From the NCBI GenBank assembly GCA_009602725.1, contig WELB01000091.1:405257-462290 (forward strand): a DNA stretch of 57,034 nt, in the 5' to 3' direction. This document shows, piece by piece, positions 1-9,386 of this stretch (positions within the stretch are counted from its first letter, which is position 1; every line of letters begins with the position of its first letter). Below the pieces are notes generated by a model. That model was not told the DNA's origin. It did no database searches and saw nothing but the letters and a program-made list of their open reading frames with translations. This stretch comes from Spirogloea muscicola (Eukaryota > Streptophyta > Zygnematophyceae > Spirogloeales > Spirogloeaceae). Made by a program: the position numbers and the translations under genes.

Positions 1-1820
1 GGCGACGGCGGCGGGGCCCGAGCCGCCGCCGCCGTCGCCGCCGCCCGCTGGGTACAGGCCCAATGTCGGCGTGTGCCTGGTCAACGGCGACAACCTGGTG
101 CTGCGCTGCCGCCCCGGCTGGCTCTGACCCAAGTCCAATCCTACAAGCCCTTAGCCCTGGCCCCTGATTTGACACGGTTAAGCGGAATGTAGTCCTGACC
201 TCAAGCTTTTATTCACACCCCTAACTGCTAACAAAACCTAAAGCTCTAAGCCCTGAACCCCAGATCCGACATTATTATGAGAAATGTAGTCCGGACCTCA
301 AGCCTTGATGACAACCCTGACTGCCGACACATTTATAGCACAGGTCCTGACCCACCAACTCGATCAAACTCATGTCTATGAATCATGTCATTTTCTTGAC
401 CGCTTGCCCTTAAGCGCCGTGTGACACAAAACCTCTTTCCGCCTGCTGCAGGTCTTTGTGGCATCGCGACTGGACACGCCCGGCGCGTGGCAGATGCCGC
501 AGGTGAGCGCAGCTCCGCAGACGAGTTGCAGATTGTGAATCTGGGGACAGGGGTTCAAACCCCGTCGCTCGCCGACGTCGACGTCCCACCGTCGTGCTGC
601 CAGCTGCAGGGCCCCGCCGTCGGGCGCAGCCAGGCAGTCGCCGGTACCTTCACTGGGCTGCTTGTCCTCTGGCCCTCTTTGTGTGGCGTCACTTGGGCTC
701 AGCTGCCTGGCCATGCCGGAAGCTCGCACGGATAACACAATATTGCCCACAACAAACGGTTGGGCTGGCCAGGGGGGCATCGACGAGGGCGAGGAGCCTC
801 GCGCTGCGGCCGCTCGCGAGCTTCGCGAGGAGACGGGCGTGGTGTCCGCCGAGCTTATCAGCGAGGTGTGCCTGTGGGTTTGCTCTTGACGTCAAGCTCG
901 TGATATATGGCTGAGGGGCTCATGCCCAGCTTCGTGTACACGGTGGCTTCTGGCACCTGCTCAGCAATGCTCTCGTGTGTGCGCGGCAGGCCCCCGGCTG
1001 GCTCTGCTACGACTTCCCGCCCGCTATCAAGGAGAAGATCACGCGGCTGTGGGGCAAAGCCGTGGATGGCCAGGCCCAACGCTGGTGCGAAGGCCATCTT
1101 GCAGCCCCGCCGGCTTTTCTCTCTCTGTCTTCTTGAACCTGGCTGGGTTTTCAGCGTTAAGTCAGCAGCTAAAGAGCGGTGCTGAGAGATTGTACTGCGG
1201 TTCTCTATCTTAAGTCAATAGCTTTGATTAGTGGGTGAGAAGCGCGAGCAACGAGCAAGGCCTGTGCCGAGTATCGCTGGTTCACAAATCTGGAGAGCTG
1301 ACGGCCTTGCTGCTGCCAGGTATCTGTTCAGATTCACTGGGACGGATGACGAGATCAAGCTGACCGGAGATGGGAGCGAGGCGCCCGAGTTTGCGGAGTG
1401 GCGATGGGTGCCAATGGGCGAGGTCATCGAGCAGGTGAGCCTGGGCTTGGCACCGCCGCATGCACAGAGCTGGGCGAGCACTTGATGTGCACCACCACGC
1501 ACCGGCTCTGTGCATCGCGGAGGAGGTCGAGCAGTAGGTGGCCACTGGGTGTGGCCGCTGTTGAGCATGCACCTTACCTGTCTTCAGACTTGAGACAACC
1601 CAAACAGGAGTGGCGGTTTCCTTACTTAATGACACTCGCGTTTGCTGCATCAGACAATGCAAGCGCATCGAGCAGGTCATTGTGCCTTCGAGCTGCCAGA
1701 AAATTCCATCAATCATTTGACTAACTCACTGAGCAACCTTGGCAGGCCGTCGACTTCAAGCGGGGCGTGTATCAGGAAGCTTTGAGGGTATTTGCCGCCA
1801 TCTTAGGCATGCAGTTGTAG
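1..1820 (+). CDS. Nudix hydrolase, plant NUDX26/27 (diadenosine tetraphosphatase/RppH) type, 5' partial
   Basis: Six exons join in phase: about 1-97, 452-502, 773-865, 990-1084, 1320-1434 and 1746-1820 (stop TAG). The first exon gives GYRPNVGVCLVNGDNL and the second VFVASRLDTPGAWQMPQ. The third carries the Nudix box, GGIDEGEEPR then RELREETG, with the GX5EX7REUXEEXG catalytic glutamates intact. The fourth has APGWLCYDFPP, the fifth FRFTGTDDEI and GDGSEAPEFAEW, the last AVDFKRGVYQEALRVF. The order and spacing match plant NUDX26/27 and bacterial RppH, which hydrolyse dinucleoside polyphosphates or cap-like 5' ends with Mg2+; the plant forms sit in plastids or mitochondria. The W of QRW is split by intron 4, which fixes the frame. 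The N-terminus is a Pro/Ala-rich stretch open to the window edge, so the start and any transit peptide are not seen. The exact substrate is inferred. Confidence 0.93.
98..451 (+). repeat. Intron 1 of the Nudix gene with degenerate CCCTAAA-like tracts
   Basis: The intron contains runs such as gcccttagccctggcccc, acccctaactgctaac and gctctaagccctgaacccc. These read as decayed telomere-type CCCTAAA repeats with the C-rich strand in the sense direction. No coding potential was seen. Confidence 0.5.
503..573 (+). tRNA. tRNA-His(GTG)-like sequence, organelle/bacterial type, within intron 2 of the Nudix gene; probably a pseudogene
   Basis: The 71 nt fold as a cloverleaf. The acceptor stem gtgagcg/cgctcgc has seven pairs, one of them T-G. 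The D stem is gctc/gagt. The anticodon stem gcaga/tctgg has four pairs and loop ttgtgaa, with anticodon GTG after T33. The T arm is agggg-ttcaaac-cccgt with one mismatch. The anticodon-arm and 3' sequence resemble plastid or mitochondrial trnH rather than a eukaryotic cytosolic tRNA-His. Faults are a C at position 8, a short D loop without the GG pair and two stem mismatches, so it is more likely a decayed organellar insertion than an active gene. Its first bases are the GT of the 5' splice site of intron 2. Confidence 0.5.
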
Positions 1821-2243
1821 CACTGGTTTACATAGTATTGCAAATGCTTTTGTCTTTGGAGCTGCCTTTCGAGCCCTACTTTTAGCAGAGCAGGGCTCAG
1901 CTGGGCTGGCATGTGTATCAAAAGGACAGGCCAAAGAATCTGGTCTAGTTATAGCAACAATTTGCCTGACCGTCAGACATGTGTCGTTGTTACACAGCAA
2001 TTTTGCGTCATAGAATGAATGTAGCAATATGGCTCAACTGTGAAAGCGAGCAGATAAGGATAATGAGCTAGTTGAATTTTGCTGCCACTTCATGCTTAAC
2101 AAGTACTGCATCAACCTCCTGGCATTCACATGAGCGCCCGATACATGCCAAGGCACATGGCTGCAATCACAATCATGTGAGCACTCTAAGAAATTTAAGA
2201 GGCTAGCCAGTGGCAGGAATTCTCAAGCCGCCATGGCCAGCAT
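1821..2243. other. Intergenic, convergent 3' ends
   Basis: This lies between the stop codons of two convergent genes. I see no coding frame with family similarity and no RNA gene. Confidence 0.5.
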
Positions 2244-4364
2244 TCACGCATGCGGCACCTTGGGCAGGCCGCTGGCCACTGTCTGCGCCATCTCCTGTGC
2301 GTACTGGTTGTAGTCTAAGAGTAGGCGTCGATTGACTGTCTCCTTCATGGACTGCAGCAACTGCGTCAGAAGCTGCACATGCACAGAGACAGAGGGATCG
2401 AGGCAGGATGGAGGGGACGTAGAGGAGGGAGAAGATGAACAGGAAAAGAATCAGGCAAGAGAAAGGAGTCTGGGGAAGGAAGGCGAGAGAAAAGAGTTCA
2501 GTTTCAATGCTTGGACATCTATTAGCGCAGGCAACAGGCCTTAGGTACAAGGGCGCTCCTTCTGCGACTTTCTTTTGTCTGGGGCTCCAAAGGTCAGACA
2601 GTGGTAGTTATGGTCAGGCAAGGTACTGAAGCTCTAAGTCAGGCCCCACAACCGTCCTTCATGATTTATGGAGGGGCTAGGTGGCAGGGAGGGAGCTCGC
2701 ACCGTGCTCCCCACTGCCTCGATGGAGCCCCTGGGGATGAGCGCCAGCACCGGCGGGATGGCTAAGCTGACGGCCACCTGCATCGAGCCACGCAGGCGCC
2801 GGGCGCCGGGCTGGCCGGACGACATCAGCGCGCCTTTGACGCCCAACCGGAAGTCGGTGGCGGCGACCTCCACACCTCGCAGCTCCCACCGAACCTGGCA
2901 CTCCGCCCACTTGCCATCCTGACGCTGCCGTCAAAGGCCGAGGCTTCTGGGAACATAGTCAGGAGCTCGTAACTCCGAGAACTGCGCCATGGGCCTCACT
3001 GAGGACTGCACTTTGCAAGTGCTCAGAGCGGCAGACGAGCAGAGCCGCTCCCGGGACGCACCGCCTGCATCGAGAGGACCCTGACGGGCTCTCCGCCGCC
3101 CGGGACAGCATCCACGGGCTGCCGCTCGTCGAGCCAGATCCGCATGTCCACAACCGGCCGCACGGAGAGGAGGAAGAAGGAGAGCGGCAGCATGTAGATC
3201 CGCCACGTCTCCTAGTACCGGCAAGCGGCGGCGTGGTCAGCACCGCCACTCCGCCAGATGCCCTTTGATACAAAACCTCAAATCTTCGTGTAAGTGTTTG
3301 ATGCCGGAATCCTAGTGGTGTTTAGCATGGTGGTCCCACAAGTACATGATGAGCATAGGCCTGAACCAAACCTGGTATGCTGATCAGAATCAGATTTTTC
3401 ACTCATTTGTGGTCTTTATCAGCTCTACATACACCCGCAATGCTCTGCCTACTGTGACTGACCTGCATCAAGTTTCCTGTGATGACAACCTGTCCTGTGG
3501 ACCTGAATGGCATGCAAGGTCCTTTGCTTAAGACAACGACGCCAGGAGTTGCGAAGAAGATGAGTGGATTGCTCAAACGTGGGGGATGGGTGGACCAGGG
3601 CGTGGCTCACATCATCGATCCGCTCGCTGCGCTTCTGGTCTGGGTAGAGCGCCCGGAAGACGCGCTGGCGGTCACCCAGGTACTGGCTGAAGCACACCTG
3701 CAGGGCTGGTCCGCGCTTTGAGGCTCACCACACCCAAACTCTAATGCTAACCTACAAGATGCTAACTCCTAAACCTTAGACTCGATAACCAAGATAGACC
3801 TCTGGCACGCAGGTCGGACCCAGTTGACCTGTGGGGATGCCTCCACCTTGGCGCCAATCTAAGATGCAATAAGGATTTAAGGGAGTCGCAACTGACAGCT
3901 TTCGCGCCTGAAAGCTGGTCGCTGCACTTCATCACGCTGTGTCGCTCTGACAAGGGTTTTGTCGCTCTGACAAGGGTTTAGAATCTTGATATTGAGGTTT
4001 GGGGTTTCGGGCGTCCAGGCGACTGTGGTGCAGTCGATGAGGGCAGCCTACAGACAAAACCCGGATTCCAAGACCACTCTATGACCTCTTTGAGTCTAAA
4101 CCCCTCAAGCTAAGGAATCTACTTATACGTCTCTGTCTTCTAAAACCACCAAACCTACTTCTGCGTCCTGAGCAGATTCTAATTCAGAAAGCTGGCCGGT
4201 CTGACCTTGGGGTGCTCCAGCAGCGGGGCGTTGGTCACGATGTCGGCCGAGAACCGGACGCGGTCCTGCGCCCCTGCCGCGACGACGGCGCCCATGCCGC
4301 GCCGCCGCCGGGCCCGCCGGGCCGGCGCCGGCCGCTGCAAGCTGGAGCTGCCGGCATCCGGCAA
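2244..4364 (-). CDS. DUF1997 family protein (shared by cyanobacteria and plastid-bearing eukaryotes)
   Basis: Five exons join on the minus strand: about 4364-4206, 3697-3611, 3211-3062, 2929-2703 and 2372-2244 (stop TGA). Joined, they give VRFSADIVTNAPLLEHPK, VCFSQYLGDRQRVFRALYPD, ETWRIYMLPLSFFLLSVRP with VVDMRIW, ECQVRWEVRGVEV and LRGSMQVAVSLAIPPVLALI, and finally QLLQSMKETVNRRLLLDYNQ. This is the DUF1997 order: an FSAxxx strand, xYLxxxQRVxxAL, WR(I/L)xxLPLxFxxLxxxPxxD, and a C-terminal helix ending near LLxDYxxY. The function is unknown; plastid location is an inference from the family's distribution. The start at 4364 is the first Met of the open exon; a second Met about 23 residues on is possible. 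The junction between the third and fourth exons is the least certain. Intron 1 holds a 22-bp tandem duplication near 3945-3980 and a telomere-like tract near 3994-4010. Confidence 0.85.
3945..3980. repeat. Short tandem duplication in an intron of the DUF1997 gene
   Basis: The unit tgtcgctctgacaagggttt occurs twice back to back. Confidence 0.7.
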
Positions 4365-4655
4365 GGTCGCTCTGATGTGGCGCCCTGTGATGGCGTGCGT
4401 CTGAAGCCGGCGCTTGCCACTGGCGCTGGCGCACGCCCCCCGAGCACTGCAGCGCGGCGCCGCCGCCGACGCCGCCGCCGCCGGTGCTCCTGCTCCTTCT
4501 ATGAGCGTCGCCCTGAAGCAGAGGTAAGAGGCAAGACGAGGCTTCGTTCAGAGGAGCTGGCGAAGACGAGTTCCACCCTTGAGGGCAAGCCACAACGGTG
4601 ACGGCGGCAGCGGCGGCGGCAGCGCGGCGGCGGCGGCGGCGGCGGCGGGTGGCAG

Positions 4656-4745
4656 GGGACGAGCGCGGAGCAGGACACGCGGTTCTCCAACAAGCAGGCC
4701 AAGCTGATCCGCACCATGAAGTTCCCACCGGAGCTGGAGGAAGTG
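4656..4745 (+). CDS. Isolated exon of a PWI-domain splicing factor (SRRM1/SRm160-like), fragment
   Basis: After a cag acceptor the frame reads GTSAEQDTRFSNKQAKL, then IRTMKFPPELEEV. This is a near-exact match to the start of SRRM1-type proteins, directly before their PWI domain, which binds nucleic acid in pre-mRNA splicing. The expected first exon (Met plus a few residues ending in FFR) and the rest of the PWI domain (VDMxKV...KPWI) were not found within several hundred bases on either side; past a possible GT at 4746 the frame soon stops. It lies just upstream of the DUF1997 gene on the other strand and before the exostosin gene. It could be a duplicated or stranded exon, or the start of a gene whose remainder is missing. 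The identity of the exon is firm; its being part of a working gene is not. Confidence 0.55.
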
Positions 4746-5446
4746 GTGCGGCGCTCCTCCTAACTTGTTGGTAAAGGCAAGGCGCTCGCGCGCTCGCTAA
4801 GTAAACGGCACCGGCAGCTCGGGCTGGTCCCGACCGTCGATCGGGAGGGCCAGAGATCGCGGGGCCCGACAAGTGCCCGTTGGGGCCCGGGATGCCGGCC
4901 ACGTGGGAGGCTTCTCGTCGCGACAGCTGGACGCCCGGCGCCACCGCGGGGTAACCCCCGGGCGGTGGAGGTGCCCCAGCAGACCAGCTCTATTAGTGGC
5001 TTAACCGCTGTAACGGCCGCGGTTAAAAGCGCGGCCCTGCCGCTGTGGTCGTCGGTCGGTGCGCCAATGTGCCCTTGCCAGAAGGTAGACCTTCAGACTG
5101 TGCGTTCCTGGCATCAGGCGAGGCAGTGGTATCGCCGGGCGTCGGGGTCATTTCGTTGCCGAATCAAGAGCCGCTTAAGATTACCACCAACCGTCGGTTA
5201 GTGGCTAAGACTTTGCACTTAGTCGCCGCCTCGTTGAGTGACTCCCGCGGGCCAGTAGTCCTCCGCTCGCGCCGCTTCCGCCGCTTCCGCCGCCGCCGCC
5301 GCCGCCGCCGCCGCCCTCGGCGCCTGCGGGAGGACATCGCGCCGCCTGCCTGGCGGCGCGAGCAAGGCGTGCGCGCGGGCGTCGTGCGCCAGGGCCATGG
5401 GAGGCCGGCGCTCGCCGTCAGGAAGGGCCATGCCGACGCCGAGCCG
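4746..5446. other. GC-rich gene-free stretch before the exostosin start
   Basis: No recognisable coding exon. It contains GC-rich hairpins, for example ggccgcg-gttaaaag-cgcggcc near 5014-5035. One frame stays open into the exostosin exon, but its upstream part resembles no family. It may be promoter, 5' UTR or a non-coding RNA; I could not match it to SRP RNA, RNase P RNA or rRNA. Confidence 0.35.
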
Positions 5447-8400
5447 ATGCTAGCCATGGCGCCGCCGGCGCAGCTCCGGCGCGCCCTCCAGGCCGCGGCC
5501 GCGCTCGCGGCGCTGCTGCTGGCCGCCTGCTGCGGGTGTCGCGCCGAGTCGCCGGACCCCTGCAGCGGCCGGCGCCTATTCGTGTACGAGCTACCGGCAA
5601 GGTTCAACAAGGTAGGGGCTGGCGATGCACAAGTGAGAGATCATGATAGTCACTGCGTAAGACTCTTGTAAATGCCCGACCTGGTTTGCCATTCAGCAAG
5701 GCAGGACATTGGATGCACTGCGTTGGCGCGGGGCCGTCCTTCTCTTCATTCCTTCGTCAACTCTTGAGTTACCGTCGCTTGAGGTTGCCGAGCAATTGGA
5801 GCTCCTTCACTTGAATTGCTGCGATGCTGAGCACTTGCTGGAGCACACTGGCTCAAGAACCAGTATTTGGCCGTCTTATATACAGGATGTTGTACTTGAG
5901 GACTGCAGCAGGAACAGCATACGATGTCAACAGCTGATGAACAATGGCCTTGGGCACGTCATTGACCCGCCAGAGGTGTGGGGCTTCACATACAGCATTT
6001 TCCCGTTAAGGATCTGTGCTGCACTAATCACTCAGACGCCTTTTTAGGCGCCCATGCCGTGCCTCAGCCAGCAAAAGAGTCCTTAAGGGTCATCAAAGGA
6101 CGGATGGCTCTTTGAACAATCAATGTTGCCTGTGAGCTATGTATTGACCAATAGACTTCTTTCGCCTGGTGTGCTTAAATCTCAGACATCTTTCGTCTGC
6201 TTGGTAACAGGGGGGTATTTTCCAGGGTCTTGGCAAGTGGAGCTCTTCGTACCAGTACTCCTTGGAAGTCATTTACCACCATCGAGCGCTGCATTATGCT
6301 TGCCGCACATTTGATGCATCGCAGGCCGATGCATTTTTCATACCTTTCTATGCAGGTGCCGAATCGTTCACCTTTGACTGACTGAGAGGATGCTAAGAGA
6401 GGCGTGTGTTCACCCCTTCAGTGTTGGTTGCCTTGTTGTTGATGTTACTATGTTGTTATGCTATGTGTTTCATCTGAGTGACAAAGAGGTTGCATCTCCC
6501 CCCTCATTTTATTTTCTTTCTGCAAGCTGACGACTTTAGCTTCACATCCTACTAGCTGCAAGGATATTCCTTCGTCTTTCATTCTGATCTGGAGTGAGGG
6601 GCTGCTGTAGGGCTTGAGGTGGCAATGCATGGGTACAAGTGCACATCTGGGGAGAAAGACAGATTATCCCTTGAGCTGATTGACTGGTTGGAGAAGCAAC
6701 CGTCGTGGAGAGTGAGCCCTCACTTTCCCCCTTGTCTTAGTTGTTCAGTCTCATTGTGGCATGGTTGGGATTCGTTGGCTTATTCAGAGTTTTTGCAAGA
6801 TTTCATCTTTGCACAGGCACCAGTTTGGTCGATGCTCTGGAACGTCATTCTCAGGCACTGACCCATATGTCGATGTGGTCATGATCTCCGGGAGGACAGA
6901 GGAACGAGGGCAGGGATCACATCATGGTCTTTGGGCGTGTCACCTGGGACTTTCGGCGACGAGACCACCTTGGGGAGCAGTGGGGCAGCAAGCTCATGTG
7001 GCTACCTCAGATGACAAACGTGCCACTTCAGAGCCCTTCACTCTCACTTCTATGATCTTAGATCCGTCTTCTGCACCATGTGAATTTACACTTCTACTGG
7101 CTTGGCACTTACTGTTGCCAGACTCATTGTGGTTGTATTCTTGTTCCATAAACCAACAGCTTGAAGTGCCTTGCTTCATATCTCAGCTGACGAGCCATCA
7201 ACAGAATTTGAAGGCTGAGTATCGCAAGCATGTACCTTGTGCAGGTTGTGAAGATCCAAGCTGAGAAGCACCCATACAATGAAGATGGGGCTGCGGTTGC
7301 TATACCTTACCCGTCTGATTTTCATCCAGTAAATAAGTGGCATGTTGATGCTTGGGTGGTATGATTTCCAACCTGATAACGCCCTTTGCTCGCATTCCTT
7401 TAACTCGACAGTCCTTTCATTGATATGAGTCGCCAAGACAAATTCTCTCGCTAGCGCTGCGCTGTATCTCCAACATATAGAGAGTGCAACCTACACACCA
7501 CCATTGCTTATGGAAGGATTCTGCTCGAGCACGCCCAGCTTTGTGAATTTCATTGAACCTTCCATGCTTTGCTCTTGAACAGGAGAAGGTCAAAGCGGCA
7601 GACAGACATAAGCTCATCACCTTTATTGGAGGTCTGCGGCCAGAAGATCCAAGTACTCTCAGTGCTCATAACAGGTTGAGGAGGGTGATCATCCAGCAGT
7701 GCATCGACTCGTCCGACTGCCAGCTTGTCAACTGCCTGTCAAAATTCATGACGGAGGACCGCAAGTGCCATGACCCTTTCTTCAAGCTTGGTGAGCATGG
7801 ATGCATGTCTGGCTGTGGAAGAACCAAGTGAGCAGCGTTTGGTGGAGCAGAGTTGTGCCTTCATGCGTGTGATTCTGTGGTATCATCTCGACATGCAGCA
7901 GACAGCTGATATTCACCTCTCTTGAGATGATGACAATGCACTTTCAGGTCGCTAGCTTCAGAGGCTTCCGTGGCCATCATCTCATCTTGCACGTGATCGT
8001 GTGGCCGCAGAGAGGTACATGGACTCGGTGTTCTCGCTGCACCCCAAGGGCGATAGTTGGACCCGCAAGTCCGTGTTTGATGCCCTGCTGGCGGGATCCA
8101 TCCCGGTCTTCTTTCGGCCAGAAACCGCCTACATGCAGTATCATTGGCATCTGCCAGGTAGACTGCCGCGTCTTCTGCTCCTGGTCTTGCTCCTGCTCAA
8201 ATGTCTGCCACTGGCAAGTGAGCTAAGATGCATTGTGCATTATACATTGTGGCCTCGTGCATTTGCCTGCTTCTGTGGCATGTAGACCTGAGGCTTGTGT
8301 TGACAAAGTCTCCTCCTTGCTGGTGATGGTCACGGCCCACACTTCGGTCTTCATTGTCCAAGTCCTCCCGCTTCAGTGAGGGCTTCGGTACTAGCTTGTG

Positions 8401-8736
8401 CCAATAAAGGGTCACCACCATTAGAGCAACAACTGGCTCTTTGACACGCCTTACTTCATCTGGGCAATTTCTACAGAAGAAGGAAGCACCTTCTCCGTTT
8501 ATATAGACGAGCAGGACATTGAGGCTGGGGTTTCCATTGAGGAGGTGCTGCGGAGGTACACCCCGGACCAGATTAAGGGCATGCAGGACACCATTGCCAG
8601 ACTCATGCCAGACCTTGTCTACGCCGACATTGACGCAGACAGCCAGATAGATGCAGTGGGTTTCAGGGACGCTTTTGACATCTCAATTGACCGCGCCCTC
8701 AGAAATATAACTGAATCGGCTAGTTTGACAAAGTAG
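5447..8736 (+). CDS. Exostosin-family glycosyltransferase (GT47, MUR3/xyloglucan galactosyltransferase-like)
   Basis: Nine exons join in phase: 5447-5611, 5886-5975, 6226-6355, about 6629-6713, 6893-7002, 7241-7331, 7584-7790, 7963-8158 and 8478-8736. The N-terminus [15 protein letters not shown] is followed by a hydrophobic Ala/Leu run ending near ACCGCRA: a signal peptide or type II anchor that would place the enzyme in the Golgi or secretory lumen. Then come [15 protein letters not shown], the EDCSRNS...[10 protein letters not shown] block, [91 protein letters not shown] with FFRPETAY, and a C-terminal EEVLRRYTP. This follows plant GT47 clade A proteins, which add galactose or related sugars to cell-wall glycans. 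Donor and acceptor sugars cannot be read from the sequence. The exon 8/9 join gives WHLPEEGSTF in phase, as the family requires. The start was chosen because the signal follows it directly. Confidence 0.92.
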
Positions 8737-9386
8737 GCCTTCTTAATGCAGAGTTAGGTTGTTCATATATTAGATAGATTTAGATCCTCATAGGTGTGCT
8801 CGGACATGACATCACATGTACACAGAGTATAAGAGTACAGGGCGCTATCCAGGTCTAGCCATTCTTTAATCAGTTGCCAACTTTCTCTCCCTCAATAAGA
8901 GATGACAACACTACCTCAGATCACATGTTTTTGGAGCTTACTATTTCCTAGATCAGATTGACAGATCAGCAGATCTTCGGCAAGCTTGCAAATTCGAAGG
9001 CTTGTTAATAAAGACATCTTAAAGAAAGAATCGTCTACTCGAAGCAAGATTCTTGAACAATCTGTACAACGCCACTGAGAATGCTTATCGATCAATCAGT
9101 GGCAACGGTGCTAGTAGTGTCAGTGTGGCTGCCACAGGCCAAGCCATCAAGTAACATCTGCTTACACGCAATTGAGAAGCCATGGCCGTCTTGTCTTTGC
9201 AGAGTGCTGTTAACGCCGTAAGAGGACATAAAGTACTATTGCTAGGTAGTTGAGCTTTGATGGGTTTGGGGTTTAGGGTATAGGCTTTATGGTTTTTGGT
9301 TTGTGAAGCGAGAGCTACACATGTAATGGAGTGAGCAGGGATAGGTGCAGGCATGTCAAGCCAGTGGCCGCTGAAACAACTCAGAC
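8737..9386. other. Intergenic between convergent genes
   Basis: AT-richer sequence with no coding exon recognised. A telomere-like tract (gggtttggggtttaggg) lies at about 9261-9280. Confidence 0.5.
9261..9300 (-). repeat. Degenerate telomere-like tract (CCCTAAA on the minus strand)
   Basis: The plus strand reads gggtttggggtttaggg, then a looser G/T-rich tail. It lies just past the stop codon of the minus-strand transporter, with the C-rich strand in that gene's sense. Confidence 0.6.

Noticed and set aside
4123-4944. Minus-strand frame of 273 residues
   Set aside because: It uses a different frame from the DUF1997 exon within it, is Arg/Ala/Pro-rich throughout, and crosses the antisense of the SRRM1 exon.
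4940-5110. Possible 18S rRNA, SRP RNA or RNase P RNA
   Set aside because: Short stretches (ccgcggttaa, cagtggtatcgcc) look suggestive, but the conserved cores of these RNAs are absent or out of order.
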